From Muribaculaceae bacterium Isolate-036 (Harlan) (GTDB taxonomy: Bacteria; Bacteroidota; Bacteroidia; Bacteroidales; Muribaculaceae), in NCBI GenBank assembly GCA_003833075.1, contig RIAY01000002.1:62001-126000 (forward strand): 64,000 bases of DNA, read 5' to 3'. Numbering within the stretch: position 1 is the first letter of the stretch; every line of letters begins with the position of its first letter. The notes under the pieces were generated by a model, which was not told the origin of the DNA, made no database searches, and saw only the letters and a program-made list of their open reading frames with translations. Below, one piece after another: positions 33,968 through 45,572 of the stretch. The position numbers were made by a program, and so were the translations under genes.

Positions 33968-33992
33968 TCTTCATTAATTTGATACATTAAAG

Positions 33993-35648
33993 ATGAAAAT
34001 GACTAAAATAAAATATATGGCGTTGGCAGTTGTCGGCACATTCATGATGTCTTCTTGCGATCTCGATGAGAAATTCTACAGCGAGGTGACGCCCGATAAC
34101 TTCTTCACAAGCCCGGAGAGCGTTTATGCTGTTCTTGCCAAACCTTTCGATCAGTGGCGCTATTACCATAATGAAAAGAACAATTGGGTTCTCGAAGAAT
34201 TAACTACAGACGAGATGGCATGTCCGGCACGAGCCGGTGACTTCTACAATGGCGGCGAGTACCTTCGTTATCATTATCACACATGGAATACAGCCGACAG
34301 GTTTATCGTTAACAACTTCAATCAGCTCAACTATGTGATAGCACGTTCGCTTGAGGCGCGTGAAGATCTTGCCGGCGTTAATTATCAGTCTGTAGGTCTT
34401 ACAGAAGAGGAGAAGGCTGACCATCTCAATCAGATCAACACTCTGATCGCTTATTGCTATATGCGTGGCTTGAATTCATATGGAGGTCTGCCTATCTATA
34501 CAAGCAGTCAGGACAAGCCCAAAGCAAGGAACAGTCGTAAAGAGAATTTCGATTTTATCGAGTCTGTTCTTATCGATGCAATTCCCAAGCTCAAGCCGCG
34601 TGCCTCACTTTCAGAAGCGCAGAACGGATATATAACCCGCGGAACCGGCGCAATGCTTCTGGCGCAGCTTTATCTCAATGCAGATGTGTTTATAGGAGAG
34701 AACCGCTATTCGGATGCGGAAAAACTTCTTCAGGACATATATGAAGGAGTGTATGGAAAATATGAGATAGATCCGAGCTGGAGCGGTCCTCACGATTTCG
34801 ACAATGACCGCTCGCCGGAAGCCATGTGGTATGTGCCCTCACAGACTACAAAAAAAGAGTTCGACGGTCTTTACCGCTTCATGTTCATAGCAGATGCGAA
34901 AACTTATTTCGATTGCAATGTGCTTGCGAATCCCTACAACGGATATCAGCTTGCACCTTCATATGAGAAAGAGGGTGTGGAACTTGTGTCAAAACTTGGT
35001 CGCACATATTCGAAGTTCCATGATCTCGATCTGAGGAAGAAACCATATGTATATAACGGCAACAAGCAGTATGAAGGAATGTTCTGTGTAGGTCTTCAGA
35101 AGAATCCTCACACAGGCAAGGTTGCCAAAGGCACAAAGCTTCAGAACGGGAAAGAGATGGTGCTCGTAGATTACATCAACCGCACAGGCAACAAGAGCGA
35201 CATGATGGAGGGTGATGAGAATTCTGGAATCCGTCTTGTTAAGATGCCGGTTTCCAATTCCGCTGACAAGGATATTCTTTTTGACGCCGATTTCCCTGTG
35301 ATTCGTTTCACCGAGGTTGTCTATAATCTTGCCGAATGTAAATTCAGAAGAGGAGACAAGAAAGGAGCGGCAGAACTTATCAACGAAGTCCGCAAACGTA
35401 ATTTTGCGAATGGAATCGATCCGGATCCTGTGACTGAGGCAAATCTTAACATATATCGTCTTGCTGATGAATATATGATTGAATTTCTCGGTGAAGGACA
35501 TCGCCGTACAGACCTGATCAGGTTCGGTCTCTTCACCACTGAATCTTGGTGGGATCATACGCCCACGGATGACACAAAGAAGGTGTTCTGCATACCATTG
35601 GAAGCAATACAGGGAAATCCTTTGCTGCAGCAGAATCCCGGCTACTGA
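33993..35648 (+). CDS. SusD/RagB-like surface lipoprotein (PUL2)
   Basis: A 551-residue lipoprotein with lipobox MSSC and the usual onset DLDEKFYSEVTPDNFFTSPE. A central TPR-like helical part contains LIAYCYMRGLNSYGGLPIY. The C-terminal RLADEYMIEFLGEGHRRTDL is the standard SusD ending. It covers the SusC barrel and binds substrate at the surface. Two ATG codons occur at 33993 and 33999; either start gives the same mature protein. Confidence 0.95.
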   Translation: MKMTKIKYMALAVVGTFMMSSCDLDEKFYSEVTPDNFFTSPESVYAVLAKPFDQWRYYHNEKNNWVLEELTTDEMACPARAGDFYNGGEYLRYHYHTWNTADRFIVNNFNQLNYVIARSLEAREDLAGVNYQSVGLTEEEKADHLNQINTLIAYCYMRGLNSYGGLPIYTSSQDKPKARNSRKENFDFIESVLIDAIPKLKPRASLSEAQNGYITRGTGAMLLAQLYLNADVFIGENRYSDAEKLLQDIYEGVYGKYEIDPSWSGPHDFDNDRSPEAMWYVPSQTTKKEFDGLYRFMFIADAKTYFDCNVLANPYNGYQLAPSYEKEGVELVSKLGRTYSKFHDLDLRKKPYVYNGNKQYEGMFCVGLQKNPHTGKVAKGTKLQNGKEMVLVDYINRTGNKSDMMEGDENSGIRLVKMPVSNSADKDILFDADFPVIRFTEVVYNLAECKFRRGDKKGAAELINEVRKRNFANGIDPDPVTEANLNIYRLADEYMIEFLGEGHRRTDLIRFGLFTTESWWDHTPTDDTKKVFCIPLEAIQGNPLLQQNPGY

Positions 35649-35702
35649 TCGATTTTATGATGAAACTTGTTGATCAAATCTTTTAATACAGGAATAAGGT
35701 AT

Positions 35703-37238
35703 ATGATTCTTAATAATATTATCAGATATAATTTCTTCGCTGCGGGTATGCTGGCAATAACGCTGGCATCCTGCTCCGAGAAGGAGGTTCCGGTCGCTCC
35801 AAATGGCTATGACCGTGATGAAGTGACTATAACCCATCAATTCGGCAAAAACCTCGCAGGTCGCGTTACGGTAGACGGTGTTCCCCGTGCCGGTGTTGTT
35901 GTCAGTGACGGAATAAATGTCGAACTCACCGATGAGAGGGGTGAGTATCAGATGTATACCACACGTCAGCATGTGTTTGTGTCGGTTCCGGAAGATTGCG
36001 AGATTCCGGTTCTTGACGGTCTGCCAAGATTCTATAAAGTACTTGATTTTTCCGTTGACGCAAAGATCCAGCGTGATTTCAATCTGCTTTCCGCGCCAAA
36101 GAAAACAGAATGGACGCTGATGGCAGTAGCGGATCCTCAGATTGGCAATGACCAGGATATAAGTGATTTTTCTGAATATATACTTTCTGATTTTTCGGAG
36201 TTCACACAGCCCATTAGTGAAAATACCTACGGCATATCGCTTGGTGATATTGTCTGGAACAAACCGGAGCTTTTCTCGACCTATAAGACTCTGATGGGAC
36301 GCACTCCCGTTCCCTCTTTCTCGGTTATCGGCAATCATGACCATAACGAGAGTGTGAAGAATGATACTGAAAGTGATGCGGATTTCAGAAATGTGCTCGG
36401 TCCGACATATTACTCAGTCAATATCGGGGATTACCATATGGTAGTGCTTGATGATGTGCTTTACAGCGGAGAGACAGGGCGTAATGACTATGCCAATACT
36501 ATCACTCAAGAGCAGCTTGACTGGCTTGAGAAAGATCTTTCGCATGTTTCTAAAGATAAAGGTCTTATTGTGGCTTTGCATATCCCTACGGCAAGATGGA
36601 ACAGACCAGATAATCTTACCAACACACAGGCTCTCTATGATCTGATAAAGGATTTTGATAATATCCAGATAATTTCAGGGCATGCTCACAATCAGTCGAC
36701 AGTCGAGATAGCTCCCAATATGACAGAATATAATTTCGCGGCGGCTATGGGTGCCTATTGGTATCCTTTATGCAGCGACGGCACACCGCGCGGTTACGGC
36801 GTGTTGAAATTCAACGGTAACAAACTGGTTGACGTGAAGTATAAATCAGCCGGTTTCCCTGATGATTATCAGATGAAGCTATATGCTCCGAAAGATGCAG
36901 TGTTGTGCCAGCCTTCGGGAAATGTCGGAGATCCGTTTGACCAGATACTTGTCAATGTTTTCGCATGGCATCCTAAATGGACTGTCGAGATTCAGGAAGA
37001 CGGCGGCAGCTGGAAAACGCTTTCAAATGTTCAGGCGCAGGATCCGGATGTGAGAAAGAGTCTGGTATATGATGAAGATGACAAGAAATGGTATATACCG
37101 TCAAACCACAACGGCGCGCAGATTGCCACAACAAATCATATGTTCCTCTATCGGCCGGCACCGGACTGGCGCAGTGTGACAGTCCGCGCTACAGACCCGT
37201 TCGGGAATGTCTATACTTCTACGCTTGATAGTGACTGA
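35703..37238 (+). CDS. Calcineurin-like metallophosphoesterase lipoprotein (PUL2)
   Basis: From ATG 35703 the protein has 511 residues and a lipobox (LASC). The frame opens upstream with a TTG at 35667, but that adds 12 residues before the signal peptide. Three domains can be seen: a small N-terminal beta domain (LAGRVTVDGVPRAGVVVSDG), a metallophosphoesterase core and a C-terminal beta domain. The core carries ADPQIGN, GDIVWN, GNHDHNE and SGHAHNQ. The core uses two metal ions to cut phosphate mono- or diesters. Being a lipoprotein behind susD suggests it acts outside the inner membrane on the imported ligand. Confidence 0.9.
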   Translation: MILNNIIRYNFFAAGMLAITLASCSEKEVPVAPNGYDRDEVTITHQFGKNLAGRVTVDGVPRAGVVVSDGINVELTDERGEYQMYTTRQHVFVSVPEDCEIPVLDGLPRFYKVLDFSVDAKIQRDFNLLSAPKKTEWTLMAVADPQIGNDQDISDFSEYILSDFSEFTQPISENTYGISLGDIVWNKPELFSTYKTLMGRTPVPSFSVIGNHDHNESVKNDTESDADFRNVLGPTYYSVNIGDYHMVVLDDVLYSGETGRNDYANTITQEQLDWLEKDLSHVSKDKGLIVALHIPTARWNRPDNLTNTQALYDLIKDFDNIQIISGHAHNQSTVEIAPNMTEYNFAAAMGAYWYPLCSDGTPRGYGVLKFNGNKLVDVKYKSAGFPDDYQMKLYAPKDAVLCQPSGNVGDPFDQILVNVFAWHPKWTVEIQEDGGSWKTLSNVQAQDPDVRKSLVYDEDDKKWYIPSNHNGAQIATTNHMFLYRPAPDWRSVTVRATDPFGNVYTSTLDSD

Positions 37239-37258
37239 CACTAACTTACAATTGTAGC

Positions 37259-37299
37259 AGAGAAGGGGAGAGGTGTTATGTCTGTCCCCTTCTCTTTAT
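37259..37299 (+). terminator. Rho-independent terminator after the phosphoesterase gene
   Basis: AGAGAAGGGGA (37259-37269) pairs perfectly with TCCCCTTCTCT (37285-37295), followed by TTATT. It separates the susCD transcript from the GH31-GDPD unit. Confidence 0.75.
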
Positions 37300-37322
37300 T
37301 ATTCTTTATTTGTTTAATTTCA

Positions 37323-37352
37323 TTGCAAAATAAAATATAATTGTTAAATTTG
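37323..37352 (+). promoter_or_regulatory. Promoter of the GH31-GDPD unit
   Basis: TTG at 37323-37325 and TAAATTTG at 37345-37352 are 19 bp apart, a good Bacteroidetes promoter. The start of transcription would be near 37358, about 20 bases before the GH31 ATG. Confidence 0.65.
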
Positions 37353-37377
37353 CAAATCGAAACCTAACTAAGATAAA

Positions 37378-39627
37378 ATGAAAATATTTTTCAAGTTAAT
37401 CGCATTGTTCCTATTCTTGACAGGGACCGGTCTGTCGGCTTATGCCAAGCATCCAGAGCAGAACCCTATGGTTTTCGGAAAGAACAGGCTTTCAATAATA
37501 ACCCCCACGCTTCTTCGTCTGGAGTATGCCGTGGATGGTAAATTTATAGATGCCCCCACTTTATTTGCGTATGATCGGGCATCGATGCTCTCGCCTGAAA
37601 GTATCGATGTCAAGGAATTAGGCGACAATTGTTATGAGATAAAGACTCCGTCTCTCAGAATCTGGTATAAGAATGACGGTTTTCCGTTTTCGACATCAAA
37701 TCTTAATGTGTTTTATACACATAATGGAAAGGAGAAAAAATTTACAAATCGTTTCATAACGAAAAATAATCTTGGGGGACCGGTGGAGACACTCGACCGC
37801 GTGACTGCCGAGATTCCGATGAACGACGGCATCCTGAGTAAAGACGGATGGTATATGATCGATGATGCGAGGGGTGATCTGCTTGTCAACGACTGGATAG
37901 AGCCGCGTGATACAAAAAATCATATTCAGGATCAGTATTGCTTCATCTACGGCAATGATTTCAAGGCTGCGCTTGCAAGTCTCGGTGCCATCTCGGGAAA
38001 AGTTCCTATGACGAGAAAATATATTCACGGAGTGTGGTATTGCAGGTATTGGGATTATACTTCCGATGAATTTCTTGATATAATAGATGGATATGACAAG
38101 AATGATTTCCCGATTGATAACATTGTTTTCGATATGGGCTGGCACACCAACGACGCAAAGGTCGGAACCGGTCATAATGGTCATCTGAACTGGAACGGAT
38201 ACACCTGGAACAGGGAATTGATTCCGGATCCGGCAGATCTTGTGAAGAAACTTCATGAAAAAGGTGTGACAGTCTCTCTCAATGACCATCCGCACGATGG
38301 CATACGTCCGCATGAACACAATTATGATGAATTTGCCAAAGCTCTCGGCGTCAACCCCGGAGAGGTTCCGTTGTTTGACCTTTCCGATAAGAACTATATG
38401 GAGAAGTTTTTCCGTTATGCGCACAAGCCTTCGGAAGATATCGGTGTCGATTTCTGGTGGCTTGACTGGCAGCAGAATTATCTTTACCCATATGTTGCCG
38501 GACATAATTCCACTTCATTGCAATGGATAAACGAACTCTATTATCGCAATTCCATGCGAGAGGGGAAACGAGGAGCCGGTTATAGCCGTTGGGCAGGATG
38601 GGGAGACCACAGACATCCCATACAGTTCTCCGGTGACGCACAGGCAAATTGGCCTATGCTGGCTTTTGAAGTGAAGCTAACGGCATGTTCCGGTCAAGGC
38701 GGTTGCTATTACTGGGCACATGACATAGGCGGTTTCCGCGGTGAACCGAATCCTGAGCTTACCACACGCTGGACTCAGTTCGGTGCATTATCGGCGGCTT
38801 TGAGAGTGCATTCAACAAAAGACAAGAAACTTGACCGCCGTCCATGGATAAGTGGAAAGAAGGAAACGGAGGCAATGCGCAGGATGTATCATTTCCGTTC
38901 GCAGCTGATGCCTTATATTTACAGTAATGTATGGCATACGCACAACACTATGGTTCCTCTCAACAGGTCTATGTTTATTGATTTCGGGAGCCAGAAAGAA
39001 TCTTTTGACCAGCCGCAGCAGTTCATGTTCGGTGATGTTCTCATGGCAGCGCCCATAACATCTCCCGGAGCAGGAGAGAACAAAGTTGCCTCTCAGAAGG
39101 TGTGGTTCCCGAAGGGGGAGGTATGGTATGACTATTTTACCGGCGAACGTTTTGACGGTGGTCAGACCCAAGACATCTCCAAGCCACTCGATGAGTTCCC
39201 GTTGTATGTAAGAGGCGGACACATACTCGCTATGCAGCCTTATACATCGCGACCTGCCACAACACCGTTGACAAAGCTTGAACTGACGGCTTATCCGGCA
39301 GGAGACGATGCTGACAACACATTTGAACTATATGAGGATGACGGTATCAGCCTTGACTATACAAAAGGAAAATATTCGGTTACAAAACTGAATTACTCAC
39401 AAAAAGGGAATAAAGTCACAATAACGGTGAATCCGGCTGAGGGCGCTTATGACGGATGCATCGAGAAGCGTTCTTATAAAGTATGCATTCCCAAAGCCGA
39501 TGTAAAAGCCGGAGTGAAGGTGAATGGCAAAAAGCGCAGAGTGTCTGTCGATAAAAGCGGCATTCCTGTAATTGAGATACCAGAGACAGATGTTCGTAAA
39601 AAAGTTATGGTGGAATACTCAATCTAA
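37378..39627 (+). CDS. GH31 family alpha-glycosidase (PUL2)
   Basis: A 749-residue secreted enzyme with a signal peptide ending near SAYAK, an N-terminal beta-sandwich, a TIM barrel and two C-terminal beta domains. The nucleophile should be D363, in FWWLDWQQN, and the acid/base D420, in FSGDAQANW. The nucleophile block differs from the WIDMNE form of common alpha-glucosidases, so the sugar may be something other than glucose (galactose, GalNAc or xylose are known in GH31). It shares a promoter with the glycerophosphodiesterase gene 13 bp downstream. Confidence 0.92.
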   Translation: MKIFFKLIALFLFLTGTGLSAYAKHPEQNPMVFGKNRLSIITPTLLRLEYAVDGKFIDAPTLFAYDRASMLSPESIDVKELGDNCYEIKTPSLRIWYKNDGFPFSTSNLNVFYTHNGKEKKFTNRFITKNNLGGPVETLDRVTAEIPMNDGILSKDGWYMIDDARGDLLVNDWIEPRDTKNHIQDQYCFIYGNDFKAALASLGAISGKVPMTRKYIHGVWYCRYWDYTSDEFLDIIDGYDKNDFPIDNIVFDMGWHTNDAKVGTGHNGHLNWNGYTWNRELIPDPADLVKKLHEKGVTVSLNDHPHDGIRPHEHNYDEFAKALGVNPGEVPLFDLSDKNYMEKFFRYAHKPSEDIGVDFWWLDWQQNYLYPYVAGHNSTSLQWINELYYRNSMREGKRGAGYSRWAGWGDHRHPIQFSGDAQANWPMLAFEVKLTACSGQGGCYYWAHDIGGFRGEPNPELTTRWTQFGALSAALRVHSTKDKKLDRRPWISGKKETEAMRRMYHFRSQLMPYIYSNVWHTHNTMVPLNRSMFIDFGSQKESFDQPQQFMFGDVLMAAPITSPGAGENKVASQKVWFPKGEVWYDYFTGERFDGGQTQDISKPLDEFPLYVRGGHILAMQPYTSRPATTPLTKLELTAYPAGDDADNTFELYEDDGISLDYTKGKYSVTKLNYSQKGNKVTITVNPAEGAYDGCIEKRSYKVCIPKADVKAGVKVNGKKRRVSVDKSGIPVIEIPETDVRKKVMVEYSI

Positions 39628-39640
39628 AACATACGATATC

Positions 39641-40402
39641 ATGAGAAAAAGTATTATGTTGATTGCGGCGGCTATGTTCGCCGGAACATTTGCCCTTCAG
39701 GCAGCCAAACCAAAGGTAATAGCTCATCGCGGTTATTGGAATACGGAAGGAGCTTCGCAGAATTCAATCCGTTCATTGGTAAAAGCAGACTCTATCGGTT
39801 GCTATGCTTCTGAATTTGATGTATGGATGACACCCGACAATGTGATTTTTGTTAATCATGATCCGACTATCAACGGTGTTGAGATTCAGCGCACGCCGGC
39901 AGCGGAAGTGCGTAAGCAGAAACTCTCGAACGGAGAGAATATTCCGACTCTCGAAGAATATCTTAAGACTGCTCAGGGGTTGAAGACGCGTCTTGTGCTG
40001 GAGCTTAAGACTCACGACAGCCGTGCGCGTGAGAAAGAGGCTGTGAAAAAGACTGTAGAAATGGTGAAAAAATTTGGTCTCGAAGACCGGACAGACTATA
40101 TAGTTTTCTCTAAAGATGCTTTTAAGCAGTATGTGAAGGCGGCACCTAAAGGGGCTAAAGTCTATTTCCTTAACGGTGATTATGTTCCTTGTCAGATAAA
40201 GTTTGCCAAAGGAGCAGGCATCGATTATTCTCTGAAGGTGATGAAGAAACATCCCGAGTGGATAAAGGAATGTCACGATAAAGGTCTTGAAGTCAACGTA
40301 TGGACAGTAAACGAGCCTGAAGACATGAAATGGTGCATTGAACATGGCGTTGACTACATCACCACCAACGAACCGGAGCGTCTGCAGCAGATGCTTAAAT
40401 AA
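39641..40402 (+). CDS. Secreted glycerophosphodiester phosphodiesterase
   Basis: From ATG 39641 the protein has 254 residues with a signal peptide ending near LQAA. A longer frame from 39572 overlaps GH31 and hides the signal. The GDPD fold residues are complete: H29 (AHRG), metal ligands E58 and D60 (SEFDVW) and E121 (LVLELK), and catalytic H73 (NHDP). The loop that usually reads PENT is SQNS here. The enzyme splits glycerophosphodiesters to glycerol 3-phosphate and an alcohol in the periplasm, supplying substrate that a GlpT carrier can import. Confidence 0.9.
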   Translation: MRKSIMLIAAAMFAGTFALQAAKPKVIAHRGYWNTEGASQNSIRSLVKADSIGCYASEFDVWMTPDNVIFVNHDPTINGVEIQRTPAAEVRKQKLSNGENIPTLEEYLKTAQGLKTRLVLELKTHDSRAREKEAVKKTVEMVKKFGLEDRTDYIVFSKDAFKQYVKAAPKGAKVYFLNGDYVPCQIKFAKGAGIDYSLKVMKKHPEWIKECHDKGLEVNVWTVNEPEDMKWCIEHGVDYITTNEPERLQQMLK

Positions 40403-40442
40403 AGCAGAAAACACACAATCTATAGCGACATGTTCGCAAACA

Positions 40443-40472
40443 AAACCCATGCCGGTGCTCCGACATGGGTTT
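40443..40472 (+). terminator. Hairpin terminator at the end of PUL2
   Basis: AAACCCATG (40443-40451) pairs with CATGGGTTT (40464-40472) across a 12-base loop; the T-run that follows is broken. It lies between the convergent GDPD and sodB genes. Confidence 0.55.
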
Positions 40473-40495
40473 CTGCTGTTTATACATTGTAATTC

Positions 40496-41080
40496 CTATT
40501 CATTTCCATAACGTATCCCTATTATGTCCCAGTCTACTATGTCCCAGAGAGAATGAAGATAATCAGCTCTCCGATTTTGATAGTCAAGGTAATATGCGTG
40601 TTCCCATACATCAAACGTCAGTATAGGCTTGAGTCCCTGAGTCATCGGGTTCGATGCGTTGCCACCCTGAGTGATGAAGAGTGTGCCTTTGTCATCGGCA
40701 GACAGCCATACCCATCCGGAACCGAAGAGTGTGGCGCCGGCTTCCTCGAATTTTTTCTTGAATGTCTCCAGACTTTCAAACTGGTCTTCAATCTGTTTCC
40801 TTAATTCTCCTGCCGGTTCCTTAAGACCATTAGGCGAAAACTGGAAGAAATAGAATATGTGGTTCCATGCCTGTGAAGCATTGTTGAATAGCTTGCCCTC
40901 ACTTTTGCATATAATCTCTTCGAGCGACATTTCACTGAACGGAGTTCCTTCAATGAGGGTGTTTAGTGTGTCAATGTACGCCTTTTCATGTTTCCCATAA
41001 TGGAAATCGATTGTATTCGCGGAGATTACGGGTGCGAGTGCATCCGGCGAATATGGCAGACGGGGTTGTGTGAACTTCAT
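40496..41080 (-). CDS. sodB: Iron/manganese superoxide dismutase
   Basis: The protein has 194 residues from ATG 41080; the frame continues to 41149 but that extension crosses a terminator hairpin and has no family match. The sequence has the Fe/Mn-SOD blocks LPYSPDALAP, HYGKHEKAYIDTLN, AWNHIFYFFQFS (metal histidine) and the C-terminal DVWEHAYYLDYQNRRADYL with the aspartate and histidine metal ligands. It converts superoxide to peroxide and oxygen in the cytoplasm. Fe versus cambialistic Fe/Mn use cannot be told from these motifs alone. Confidence 0.94.
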   Translation of the reverse strand: MKFTQPRLPYSPDALAPVISANTIDFHYGKHEKAYIDTLNTLIEGTPFSEMSLEEIICKSEGKLFNNASQAWNHIFYFFQFSPNGLKEPAGELRKQIEDQFESLETFKKKFEEAGATLFGSGWVWLSADDKGTLFITQGGNASNPMTQGLKPILTFDVWEHAYYLDYQNRRADYLHSLWDIVDWDIIGIRYGNE

Positions 41081-41116
41081 AAATATCCTGTTTAATATAT
41101 TTAACATAAAAACGAT

Positions 41117-41140
41117 AAGGAGAGGAATCTTCCTCTCCTT
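41117..41140 (-). terminator. Rho-independent terminator after thiH
   Basis: AAGGAGAGGA (41117-41126) pairs perfectly with TCCTCTCCTT (41131-41140) over a four-base loop. On the minus strand it is followed by ATCGTTTTT. It should end the thiamine operon before sodB. Confidence 0.75.
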
Positions 41141-41239
41141 ATATAACAAAATATATGAGTCAATGTTTATCAGTTCATGTAGTGCCTTGATATTAATAAA
41201 TACACTTGGTTATATCAGAGCTGATACGTATGCCTGACA

Positions 41240-44139
<2,900 letters not shown>

Positions 44140-44153
44140 TTAGTAACATTTTC

Positions 44154-44927
44154 TTAATCAAGAAAGGAAGTCAAAGGACTTGTTGCCTGAGCGTATGTTG
44201 AAACCGCTCCGAGACCTGCGTTGAAAGCGTTGCGGCCTGCACGCACGGCATCTTTGAAGGCGCCAGCCATCATAACCGGATCACCCGCAACAGCGATTGC
44301 CGTGTTCACAAGCACTGCGTCAGCACCCATTTCCATAGCCTCGGCAGCATGTGACGGAGCACCGAGACCTGCATCTACAATCACCGGTACGCGACTTTGT
44401 TCTATTATTATTTCAAGCAGGTCTCTTGTCACAAGACCTTTGTTGGTGCCGATAGGTGCCGCCAACGGCATGACAGCCGAAGATCCAGCTTCCTCAAGAA
44501 GTTTACACAATACGGGGTCTGCCTGTATATAAGGTAGCACTGTAAAACCCTCTTTTGCCAGTTCCTCTGTTGCCTTGAGTGTTTCAATTGGATCAGGCAT
44601 AAGATACTTGGGGTCCGGATGTATTTCAAGCTTTATGAAAGATGTGCCGAATATCTCTCGGCTCATTTTGGCGGCAAGAACCGCTTCGTCGGCATTACGT
44701 ACACCCGAAGTGTTGGGAAGCAGCTGCACATGTTCCCGGTTGATATGGGTCAGCATGTCGTCTGTAGCCTCATTCATCATGTTCACCCGCTTCATTGCAA
44801 CGGTGATCATTTCGGATTCCGAAGCCTTTATGGCTTCGAGCATCTGATCCGGCGATGCGAATTTGCCTGTGCCTACAAAGAGCCGCGAAGTAAATTCACG
44901 CTCTCCGATTTTTAGTATATCATGCAT
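44154..44927 (-). CDS. thiG: Thiazole synthase ThiG
   Basis: A 257-residue TIM-barrel enzyme of normal length. Characteristic blocks are [10 protein letters not shown], the lysine-bearing [17 protein letters not shown] and [21 protein letters not shown]. It combines 1-deoxyxylulose 5-phosphate, dehydroglycine and ThiS-thiocarboxylate into the thiazole phosphate of thiamine. It lies between thiE (15 bp) and thiC (35 bp). Confidence 0.97.
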   Translation of the reverse strand: MHDILKIGEREFTSRLFVGTGKFASPDQMLEAIKASESEMITVAMKRVNMMNEATDDMLTHINREHVQLLPNTSGVRNADEAVLAAKMSREIFGTSFIKLEIHPDPKYLMPDPIETLKATEELAKEGFTVLPYIQADPVLCKLLEEAGSSAVMPLAAPIGTNKGLVTRDLLEIIIEQSRVPVIVDAGLGAPSHAAEAMEMGADAVLVNTAIAVAGDPVMMAGAFKDAVRAGRNAFNAGLGAVSTYAQATSPLTSFLD

Positions 44928-44942
44928 AAATTAATATAGTTG

Positions 44943-45572
44943 TTATTTCTTTTCATATGGTTCCAGCAACCGCAGAAATTCCTCTGTAGCCGCTTTAATA
45001 TCGGGAGCAAATGCTATTGCACCACTGACAGCGATTCCATTGACTCCGCTTTCCATAAGCGGAGCAACGTCTTCAGGAAGTATCCCTCCCACTGCGACAG
45101 TCGCTATGTTTATCTCTCTTTCATGCATATTGCCGCATATTGAACCGATACCTTCAATGCCGAGAGTCGGGGCGAGATTCTTTTTGGTTTCAGTGAACCG
45201 ATATGGACCGATGCCGATATAGTCAATATCAAGAGCCTTGACCGCCTCTACATCTTCAACTGTATTTGCTGTCACGCCTATCACGGCTGCCGGACCGAGA
45301 ATAAGTCTTGCCTGAGACGGAAGCATATCCGTCTTGCCGAGATGAACACCGCCAACGTCCAGAGTCTTTGCAAGTTCAACACGGTCATTAAGTATCAGAA
45401 ACGCTTCTTTGTCAAGACACATCGGTTTGATTTCTTCAATGACTCCGGCTATTTCTTCGTCTGAAGCATCTTTCATACGTACTTGAATCCAGCGGCATCC
45501 GCCTTCGAGCACTTGTCGCACTTGTTCCGTCACCGGTACCGGGGAGGAAGTTGATGTTATATATTGCAACAT
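44943..45572 (-). CDS. thiE: Thiamine-phosphate synthase ThiE
   Basis: The 209-residue protein shows the full ThiE pattern: WIQVRMKDAS, LNDRVELAKTLDVGGVHLGK, and YIGIGPYRFTETKKN. It joins HMP pyrophosphate with thiazole phosphate. Its start lies 16 bp inside the preceding TenI-like gene. Of the two ThiE-fold genes here this is the one with intact synthase residues. Confidence 0.93.
   Translation of the reverse strand: MLQYITSTSSPVPVTEQVRQVLEGGCRWIQVRMKDASDEEIAGVIEEIKPMCLDKEAFLILNDRVELAKTLDVGGVHLGKTDMLPSQARLILGPAAVIGVTANTVEDVEAVKALDIDYIGIGPYRFTETKKNLAPTLGIEGIGSICGNMHEREINIATVAVGGILPEDVAPLMESGVNGIAVSGAIAFAPDIKAATEEFLRLLEPYEKK

Noticed and set aside
35655..36344. 229-codon minus-strand frame in the phosphoesterase gene
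   Set aside because: It is the shadow of the metallophosphoesterase core and has no recognisable domain.
37696..38505. 269-codon minus-strand frame in the GH31 gene
   Set aside because: It is antisense to the conserved barrel, with no start context or known motif.
40496..41149. Longer sodB start at 41149
   Set aside because: The extension crosses the thiH terminator hairpin and has no similarity to superoxide dismutase N-termini.
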